NCBI GenBank assembly: GCA_024699495.1
Contig: JAILPK010000025.1
Span: 37,107-101,106, forward strand
DNA: 64,000 nucleotides
Direction: 5' to 3'
DNA from: Bacteroidaceae bacterium
Lineage (GTDB): Bacteria; Bacteroidota; Bacteroidia; Bacteroidales; Bacteroidaceae
In this document: positions 57,066-64,000 of the stretch, one piece after another
Numbering within the stretch: the stretch's first letter is position 1
How the letters are laid out: each line of letters begins with the position of its first letter
Program-made: the position numbers and the translations under genes
Notes under the pieces: model-generated
Seen by the model: only the letters and a program-made list of their open reading frames with translations
Told to the model about the DNA's origin: nothing
Database searches by the model: none

Positions 57066-58112
57066 TTACACTAAGTTGGGGATGCCGTTGAGCTCGTTCT
57101 GGATATACTCAAGACTTGCAATCTTAGCTATCGTCTCTTCGAGATTCAGACGTCGGGTATTGTCGGAGTTGAACTCTTCGATAGTCGCACGTTTCACGTC
57201 ACCCTCTTTGAAGAACTTATCGTAATTCAGATCGCGGTTGTCAGCGGGGACAGCATAGAAATTACCCATATCTATGGCTTTAGCAGCCTCCTCTTTGGTA
57301 AGAAGAGTCTCATACATCTTCTCTCCATGGCGGATGCCTATGACCTTGATTTCCTCTTTCTTGCCGCCGAAGAGATCGCATACAGCTTCGGCCTGAGTCT
57401 GAATTGTGCACGCCGGAGCTTTCTGAACGAGGATGTCACCATTCTTGCCATGCTCGAAGGCGAACAAAACGAGATCGACAGCCTCTTCAAGACTCATGAT
57501 GAAGCGGGTCATCTTAGGCTCTGTAAGAGTGATGGGGTTACCCTTACGAATCTGGTCTATCCACAGAGGAATGACAGAGCCGCGGCTGCACATTACGTTT
57601 CCGTAGCGAGTGCAGCAAATCTTAGTTTCACCGGAAAGACGGCTCTTGGCCACGGCAATTTTTTCTTCGATGGCTTTTGTGATACCCATTGCGTTGATTG
57701 GGTATGCGGCCTTGTCGGTGGAGAGGCAAATCACGCATTTCACGCCGGCTTCAATGGCAGCATCCAAAGTGTTGTCAGTTCCAATCACATTGGTCTTGAC
57801 AGCCTCCATAGGGAAGAATTCGCATGAAGGCACCTGCTTCAGAGCAGCGGCGTGGAACACATAATCCACACCCTTCATCGCATACTTAAGAGTGCTCTTA
57901 TTGCGCACATCGCCGATATAGAACTTGATTTTGCTGGCCACTTCCGGCATTCTGGCCTGGAAGTCGTGGCGCATATCATCCTGTTTTTTCTCGTCGCGGG
58001 AGAATATTCTGATTTCTCCGATGTCTGTGCGCAGAAATCGGTTTAGCACTGCATTTCCAAAACTGCCTGTTCCACCTGTAATAAGTAGCGTCTTGTCTTT
58101 AAATACACTCAT
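57066..58112 (-). CDS. fnlA: UDP-GlcNAc 4,6-dehydratase/5-epimerase family (CapE/FnlA)
   Basis: LLITGGTGSFGNAVLNRF; IFSRDEKKQDDMRHDF; TRYGNVMCSRGSVIPLW. Confidence 0.9.
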   Translation of the reverse strand: MSVFKDKTLLITGGTGSFGNAVLNRFLRTDIGEIRIFSRDEKKQDDMRHDFQARMPEVASKIKFYIGDVRNKSTLKYAMKGVDYVFHAAALKQVPSCEFFPMEAVKTNVIGTDNTLDAAIEAGVKCVICLSTDKAAYPINAMGITKAIEEKIAVAKSRLSGETKICCTRYGNVMCSRGSVIPLWIDQIRKGNPITLTEPKMTRFIMSLEEAVDLVLFAFEHGKNGDILVQKAPACTIQTQAEAVCDLFGGKKEEIKVIGIRHGEKMYETLLTKEEAAKAIDMGNFYAVPADNRDLNYDKFFKEGDVKRATIEEFNSDNTRRLNLEETIAKIASLEYIQNELNGIPNLV

Positions 58113-58160
58113 AAGATTATAATGTTTAATATTTGATTTATCTGTATTGAAAGCATCTTG

Positions 58161-58586
58161 TCATTTCTTTTCCATGACATCCTCCGGCCCCAGTGGGGCA
58201 TAGGCTCCGTCTTTCATTTCTATGATTATTGTTCCAGATTCGAGAACTTCCACCGTGTGCCACTGGCCAATGGGGATATTTAGAGCTGGGCATTCACCGC
58301 CAGGCATCATGTCGATAACTTCGGTTATTTCTCCATTGTCATTATAGAACAATTCCCTTAAATGTCCTCTTAAGCACACGACGGACTCGCTTGATTGCAT
58401 GTGGCGATGGATAGGGAGAGGACTGCCAGGCTCGATGGCGTTGAGCATCCTCTGGCTCTGGTCGTCAGCTGAGTTGCGCAGGTCAAAATTCATCCTCAAT
58501 CGTGGGGAGTTCTTTGCCTGTTCAGTCAGTTTGTCAAATATATCTTTTCCTATTGTCATTCTATACATTATTAATAATCGCGGCAA
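58161..58586 (-). CDS. wbuC: WbuC family cupin-fold metalloprotein
   Basis: QRMLNAIEPGSPLPIHRHMQSSESVVCLRGHLRELFYNDNG. Confidence 0.88.
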   Translation of the reverse strand: MPRLLIMYRMTIGKDIFDKLTEQAKNSPRLRMNFDLRNSADDQSQRMLNAIEPGSPLPIHRHMQSSESVVCLRGHLRELFYNDNGEITEVIDMMPGGECPALNIPIGQWHTVEVLESGTIIIEMKDGAYAPLGPEDVMEKK

Positions 58587-58799
58587 AATTACTAAAAAAA
58601 ATCAAAAGCATGCAAAAAACAAATGTTTTATTTCTTATAAGCCTAAAACTAACCGCTTAAAAGAAATAATAATAATCCTCGAGAGCTATATAAATGCGAA
58701 TCCGGGAAACATTTACCTCTTTCATCCCAACCATCAGTTCGTGGGCTTAAGAACCCGGTAATTCCCACTTGGTAACGCCTTCTTGGAGTTCTTCCTGTC

Positions 58800-59822
58800 T
58801 TAACAGCGGGTGAGCAGGAATTCGGCTTTTCCCGACAGCATCAGTTCTGGAGTTGTTGCAGGAATAAATATCGTATCTCCCTTTCTGAAGGAAAGGATGT
58901 GATCCTTATTCTTCATCCCGTCATGAGCCTTCGGATTCGCAGCATCCGGATTCTGAACCTCTCTCAACTCGCCCTCGCCCTCGATGCATAGCAGCACGCG
59001 GAAAGACTCGGGCAACGGGGGGATTGCTACACCTGTGGAGTGGAGTAGGCAGCGTGACACCTCGAAATACTGGCAGCGGGCAAGAGATTCTGTGGCAAAT
59101 CCGGGGCGGTAGCGCAACACCCGCAATGGTTGTCTCGGATTCTGTGAACCGCTCAGATCGGCCACGTCAAGCGCTTTCTCTATATGCAGCTCACGCGGCT
59201 TGCCGTCTTTGTCAAGCCGTCCATAGTCATACAGCCGGTATGTCAGATTCGAGTTCTGCTGGATTTCAGCTATCAGAGCCCCGCTCCCGATGGCATGTAT
59301 GGTTCCTGAAGGGATGAAAAACACATCGTCTTTGTGAACCGGAATCCGGCGCAGATAATGTTCTATCGTCCCCAATTCCAGACTTTGCCGCAATTCATCT
59401 GCCGAGATGGCTCTGTTCAGTCCGAACACGAGCTGTGCTCCGGGCTCAGCGTCAACTACATACCACATCTCGGTCTTGCCGTCTTGCCCATTCTCCTCGC
59501 GGCGTGCATAGTCATCATCTGGATGAACTTGAACAGAGAGGTTGTTTCGCGCGTCAATGAATTTAATCAGGACCGGAAGATTAACTGAGGAAGATACAGA
59601 TGGCGAAGTCCCGAGAAAATCAGGATTTTTCTTAAGCACCTCGGTGAGCGTAATACCATGGAACACCCCGGATGCCACATACGAGGGACCATCAGGATGG
59701 GTAGAACATTCCCATGTCTCTGCCAGCGGTTCTTGTGGCAGATCCTTATGGAACTCTTCTCGCAGCCGGGTCCCGCCCCAGATATAATCCTTGCCTGAAG
59801 GTTTTAATAGAAATGGTGTCAA
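58800..59822 (-). CDS. manA: Mannose-6-phosphate isomerase, class I
   Basis: KPSGKDYIWGGTRLREEF; LPVLIKFIDARNNLSVQVHPDD; HKDDVFFIPSGTIHAIGSGALIAEIQQNSNLTYRLYDYGR. Confidence 0.93.
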   Translation of the reverse strand: MTPFLLKPSGKDYIWGGTRLREEFHKDLPQEPLAETWECSTHPDGPSYVASGVFHGITLTEVLKKNPDFLGTSPSVSSSVNLPVLIKFIDARNNLSVQVHPDDDYARREENGQDGKTEMWYVVDAEPGAQLVFGLNRAISADELRQSLELGTIEHYLRRIPVHKDDVFFIPSGTIHAIGSGALIAEIQQNSNLTYRLYDYGRLDKDGKPRELHIEKALDVADLSGSQNPRQPLRVLRYRPGFATESLARCQYFEVSRCLLHSTGVAIPPLPESFRVLLCIEGEGELREVQNPDAANPKAHDGMKNKDHILSFRKGDTIFIPATTPELMLSGKAEFLLTRC

Positions 59823-61129
59823 ATTTCAAACTTTTTCTTATCGTGGACGCTAATGTTCTTCCCAAGCTGAATCTCTACGAGAGTCAGTTCTGTAAGAGCG
59901 CGAATTGTATGTTTGCAGCCTGCCAGAATAGTGATTACATCTCCTGGTTGCACCTTCTGCTTCATGCCGTCTATGAGAGTCTCTCCCTCTCCAGAAAGCA
60001 CGGTCCACACCTCATCACGATATTCATGGCTGTGGTAATTCATCGCGTGCCCGACATTCAGCTTTACTTTTATCGTGAGGCTGCCTGGCTGTTCGTCAAT
60101 CACATGATAGCTGCCCCATGACTTCTCGGCGAACATAATCTGCTGGTCCAGCCCGTCAACATATGGCTTGATGCCTTCTGAACTCTGCTTGTCGGATACC
60201 AGAATCCCATCTGCCGATGCAGCTACCACCACATCATGCAAGCCCATACACAACACCGGGACGTCTATCTCATTGATGACATTGACATTCTGGCATCCGT
60301 CGCCAAGAATCACCTTGCCCATGGTCTGCTCTGACATGGCTTCAGTCATTGAATTCCAGGTGCCTATATCCTTCCAGACTCCAGAGAAGCGCATAACCGA
60401 AATTTCCGGCTCATGCTCTACCACGGCATAGTCGAAACTGATTTTCTCCAGAGTCTCGTATTTGCTGAACAAATCCTGATAGTCAGTGAAATCAATCAGC
60501 TCATGTGCCCTGTTTAGCACATATCCCAGTTTATAGGCGAACACGCCGCCGTTCCAAAGTGCTCCTTTTGCTATATATTGAGCCGCAACAGCTTGCGTCG
60601 GCTTCTCCTTGAACGTCTCCACGCTGCTGATATCCTCCTTGGAGCGGGGTATGATATAGCCGAACTTCTCGCTGGGGCAGGTCGGTTCCATCCCCATCAG
60701 AGTCAGGTTGGCTGCACCTGTCTTTGCCAGTTCCGAGAGCCGCTTGAGAGCCATAAAATAATCATCTTCAACAAACGGGTCAACCGGGCAAACCACGACT
60801 GGTTCATTCAGCCCGATTCCCTGCACATAATGCAGATAGGCGGTGGTAAGTGCTATGGCGGGGAATGTATCCCTGCGGCAGGGCTCAACACTTATCCCTA
60901 CGCTGTCGCCGAGCTGGTTATGGATGGCGGACACCTGATTCCGGGATGTGGCTATAGTCACGGAAGCCTCGGGAGCCACAGAGCGGATTTGCCTGAACAT
61001 CCGCTGAACCATAGACTCATAAGAGCCGTCGGCGCATTTGAAAATCTTTATAAATTGTTTCGAGCGAATCTCGTTTGACAGAGGCCACAAGCGCTTCCCT
61101 GATCCTCCCGATAATAATATTACTTGCAT
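59819..61129 (-). CDS. manC: Mannose-1-phosphate guanylyltransferase with C-terminal cupin
   Basis: VILLSGGSGKRLWPLSNE; GALWNGGVFAYKLGYVL; cupin GHAMNYHSHEYRDEVWTVLSGEGE. Confidence 0.9.
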   Translation of the reverse strand: MQVILLSGGSGKRLWPLSNEIRSKQFIKIFKCADGSYESMVQRMFRQIRSVAPEASVTIATSRNQVSAIHNQLGDSVGISVEPCRRDTFPAIALTTAYLHYVQGIGLNEPVVVCPVDPFVEDDYFMALKRLSELAKTGAANLTLMGMEPTCPSEKFGYIIPRSKEDISSVETFKEKPTQAVAAQYIAKGALWNGGVFAYKLGYVLNRAHELIDFTDYQDLFSKYETLEKISFDYAVVEHEPEISVMRFSGVWKDIGTWNSMTEAMSEQTMGKVILGDGCQNVNVINEIDVPVLCMGLHDVVVAASADGILVSDKQSSEGIKPYVDGLDQQIMFAEKSWGSYHVIDEQPGSLTIKVKLNVGHAMNYHSHEYRDEVWTVLSGEGETLIDGMKQKVQPGDVITILAGCKHTIRALTELTLVEIQLGKNISVHDKKKFEI

Positions 61130-61180
61130 CTGTTGTTTATGTTTGTTTAGTGAGGGCTTGAGCCCATGCTTCTCTGTCCG

Positions 61181-62452
61181 TCACATCCCCGGACGGCGTA
61201 TTGTCAGTCTGAATGCCTCGCTGCGCTCTCTGCAAAACAGCTCGCTGTCTTTGACAACACAGGCCAGATAACCGCCGCCGCCGGCACCGGGCATCTTCCA
61301 TGCCAGCACATCCGTCATAGCTGAATATGTGTCAATATAATCCTGGATGCTCTTCTCATTCCCGTCCTGACCCTTGTCCACATTTTGCACTTCGTATTGG
61401 ATATGCCCTGCGTCACTTATCACAGCGGGCTTCACCATCCCCGGGAACATATCAACCTGGGCCTCGAAGGATGCCTTGTAGGCTGATGCAAAACGCTTCA
61501 GGTCGCGGGCGAGGATTGCCTGCCAGCAGTCGTCGGCAGCCTTGGCCAGCGCCATCACCTTCGATTTGGTGATGTCTTTCCCTTCCACCACAGAGCAACC
61601 TGGGCGTCGTGGTTCCATTGGTATCATCACGAGATGCTCCTCCAGCCAGCTCAGCACCTTCTCATCGCTGCATGTCTCTATCTTTTCCGGCCAGAAGCGG
61701 TTGTTGTAGTAATGACGGCAGAGTCCGGGAACGCAAATGCCGATAGAGTCCTGAGCACCAGCAATAATTCCATCGGAGCGTTCGGGGTCATTCTCGAAGC
61801 AGAATACCAGTTTTGCCAGTGTCTCTGGGTCCATGTTCGGCAACTGGTAAGGCCATATCTTCTTTATCATATTTCGCGTGCTTGTGCTAAGTCCACAGCG
61901 CTCGCGTACCTGGAAGGTCGGCTCCAGGGAAATGGTTATTGCCCATCCGGGCTCAAAACAGCTGACATAGGGCTGGTCAATCCAAGTGCCTGCGATATCC
62001 AGTCGAGTCGGAATCTGCGATTTTGTCTTTTTCAGATCTGTCGAGGAGCGGGCTTCTAATCCTGCTTGTGGCACTCGTTCCAAAACGACATATTCAATCC
62101 CCCGTTCTTCGCAAACCTTACGTTTGTCATCGTTGCCTCCATCACTGTTCACCACCAGAATATCCGGTCTTACGATGTCCAGGGTGGGCAGGAAATCCAG
62201 AATGCCGCTTCCTGCATTTATATATGCATCTTTCACGTAGCGTATGCTCTTCACCATGAACAGGCGCTCCTGCTCCGAATAAATAGTCTTATGGTGCTTG
62301 TACCCCTCTATAGTCTTGTCGCTCCCGATTCCGACATAGAGGTCGCCGTATTCTGCCGCCTGACGGAAGAATTCCACATGCCCGCTATGCAGCAAATCAT
62401 AGCATCCGCTCACAAATACTCGTGGTGTCTTATTTGAATGTTTTGGGTTCAT
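61181..62452 (-). CDS. Cytidylyltransferase-like domain fused to GHMP kinase domain
   Basis: N-terminus VFVSGCYDLLHSGHVEFFRQAAEYGDLYVGIGSD; C-terminus PTRLDIAGTWIDQPYV, ERCGLSTSTRNMI, GAQDSIGICVPGL, KMPGAGGGGYLACV. Confidence 0.85.
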   Translation of the reverse strand: MNPKHSNKTPRVFVSGCYDLLHSGHVEFFRQAAEYGDLYVGIGSDKTIEGYKHHKTIYSEQERLFMVKSIRYVKDAYINAGSGILDFLPTLDIVRPDILVVNSDGGNDDKRKVCEERGIEYVVLERVPQAGLEARSSTDLKKTKSQIPTRLDIAGTWIDQPYVSCFEPGWAITISLEPTFQVRERCGLSTSTRNMIKKIWPYQLPNMDPETLAKLVFCFENDPERSDGIIAGAQDSIGICVPGLCRHYYNNRFWPEKIETCSDEKVLSWLEEHLVMIPMEPRRPGCSVVEGKDITKSKVMALAKAADDCWQAILARDLKRFASAYKASFEAQVDMFPGMVKPAVISDAGHIQYEVQNVDKGQDGNEKSIQDYIDTYSAMTDVLAWKMPGAGGGGYLACVVKDSELFCRERSEAFRLTIRRPGM

Positions 62453-62591
62453 GTATATGATAGAGAATATGAAATGCCTTGAATATTGTATTTTAATTTC
62501 TTTGTTTATTATAGATGTCTTGGGTTATGTCATAACGTCCTCGGATTATTTATGAATAGCCGTGAAAACGTTAATAGCTGAAGATATGGAA

Positions 62592-63806
62592 TCAGTTCTC
62601 CAGACTTCCCTTATACCACTGGAAGAGACGGCTTACGCCATCCTCTATCTCAACCTTGTGTGTCCACCCCAGCGAGTGCAGCTTGGATACATCTATCAGC
62701 TTGCGCATCGTTCCGTCGGGCTTGGACGAATCAAATTCCACCTCGCCCCCGAAACCGACTGCCTTAACCACGAGCTCGGAAAGTTCGCGGATAGTCAGTT
62801 CCTTGCCTGTGCCTACGTTGATATGGCAGTTGCGGATTTCACCAAGCGACGGAATATATCCTCCGCGCCCGGCAGAGTGATTTCTGTCCACAGCCCCGTC
62901 GGTCGAAGCCCCGTAATGAACAGATGAATATTTCTCTATTCCAATCACATCCTTGAAGTCAACATTCAGAAGCACATGCACAGAAGCATCCGCCATGTCC
63001 TCGCTCCAGAGGAACTCGCGCAGCGGCGTGCCTGTTCCCCACAGCACCACTTTATTGTCTGAAATGCCGTATTTGGCAAGAATGTCCAGCACTCGCCTGC
63101 GGGCTGCCGTCACATTCGCAACGTCTTCTTTTGCACCCGCCACGAGGCCTTCGCCTGTAATGCCTTCCACGGGCCGTTTGTCGAGGTCAACCGCTATCAT
63201 ATCCCACGCCCCGTCGTGAATCAGTTTTGCCAGATATACCTTACGCATCATGGCAGGCATCACATGACTGTTCTCGAGGTGGAAATTGTCGTTGGGACCA
63301 TAGAGATTGGTAGGCATCACAGCGATGTAGTTGGTTCCATATTGCAGATTATAGCTCTCGCACATCTTCAGACCGGCGATTTTGGCGATGGCATATTCTT
63401 CGTTGGTATATTCCAGCGGACTTGTCAGCAGACAGTCCTCTTTCATGGGTTGCGGCGCGTTCTTAGGGTAGATGCAGGTGCTGCCCAGGAACAGAAGTTT
63501 ATCAACGCCGTGAGCATAGGCTTCGCTGATCACATTGCACTGAATCTTCATATTCATCATGATGAAGTCAGCGCGATAGAGCATATTTGCCATAATGCCC
63601 CCTACGAATGCGGCAGCCAGAACTACGGCATCCGGCTTCTCCTCGTCGAAGAACGCCTTCACAGCCACCTGGTCCGTAAGGTCCAGTTCCTTGTGACTTC
63701 TCCCAACAAGATTATTATATCCTCGGGATTTCAGGTTATTCCAGATGGCAGAACCAACCAGTCCGTTGTGCCCAGCCACATAGATTTTACTATTTTTATC
63801 AAGCAT
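62592..63806 (-). CDS. fcl: GDP-L-fucose synthase
   Basis: [68 protein letters not shown]; start MLDKNSKIY at 63806. Confidence 0.95.
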   Translation of the reverse strand: MLDKNSKIYVAGHNGLVGSAIWNNLKSRGYNNLVGRSHKELDLTDQVAVKAFFDEEKPDAVVLAAAFVGGIMANMLYRADFIMMNMKIQCNVISEAYAHGVDKLLFLGSTCIYPKNAPQPMKEDCLLTSPLEYTNEEYAIAKIAGLKMCESYNLQYGTNYIAVMPTNLYGPNDNFHLENSHVMPAMMRKVYLAKLIHDGAWDMIAVDLDKRPVEGITGEGLVAGAKEDVANVTAARRRVLDILAKYGISDNKVVLWGTGTPLREFLWSEDMADASVHVLLNVDFKDVIGIEKYSSVHYGASTDGAVDRNHSAGRGGYIPSLGEIRNCHINVGTGKELTIRELSELVVKAVGFGGEVEFDSSKPDGTMRKLIDVSKLHSLGWTHKVEIEDGVSRLFQWYKGSLEN

Positions 63807-64000
63807 ATAGATTCTCCCTAACCCTCCTTGCAAGGAGGGAACTCTGTCCCTCGGAGGGCGTTTTAATTTTGTTTATTGTATTATCAATATCACATTCAAC
63901 TTCTTCATTGGTGAACCTTATCACTTTGAACCCTTGGTGCTCTAACCAATCTTGACGTATAGCGTCATCTTCCACTTGTCTTGGTTCTGAGTGATAACCA
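63799..64000 (-). CDS. DUF559 / VSR-like endonuclease domain protein (C-terminal part; truncated by window edge)
   Basis: Minus-strand translation [66 protein letters not shown]; stop overlaps fcl ATG; not in ORF track. Confidence 0.8.
   Translation of the reverse strand, partial: GYHSEPRQVEDDAIRQDWLEHQGFKVIRFTNEEVECDIDNTINKIKTPSEGQSSLLARRVRENLYA
63822..63839. repeat. Perfect 18-bp palindrome CCCTCCTTGCAAGGAGGG
   Basis: Direct reading; lies in the 3' coding tail of the DUF559 gene. Confidence 0.95.

Overview
This 64 kb window looks like a Bacteroidales chromosome, probably Prevotella-like. Supporting signs are TAnnTTTG -7 promoter elements, a serine palmitoyltransferase gene, DUF4421 and DUF4435 genes, and a 'LAGQRVSKAKKGLYIIGGRKVVVK' C-terminal tail. 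Most of it is ordinary chromosome: glycine cleavage operon (gcvT-gcvH-gcvPA-gcvPB-lpd), dxs-trkA-lplA, murF/alr fusion, ruvC, glmS, trmO, uraA, two tandem tRNA-Lys genes, GH2 and PL10 carbohydrate-active enzymes, and a capsule/O-antigen segment (L-FucNAc trio, wbuC, manA, manC, fcl). Two edge-truncated genes are absent from the ORF track: a diacylglycerol-kinase-like lipid kinase (left, minus) and a DUF559-type nuclease (right, minus). The strongest accessory candidates are: (1) an AAA/ABC ATPase plus DUF4435 (Toprim-like) pair resembling PARIS anti-phage systems; (2) a lone EVE-like plus PD-(D/E)XK nuclease fusion, a candidate type IV restriction enzyme; (3) a sigma-factor/macro-like fusion divergent from a VWA-domain gene; (4) a cytidylyltransferase-GHMP kinase fusion in the sugar-nucleotide locus; (5) a roughly 360-bp dispersed intergenic element in two copies 26 kb apart, each with two successive 22-bp-period arrays, plus an unrelated-sequence 22-bp array at a third locus and other short-period intergenic repeats. 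Everything is from reading the sequence; no database search was run.
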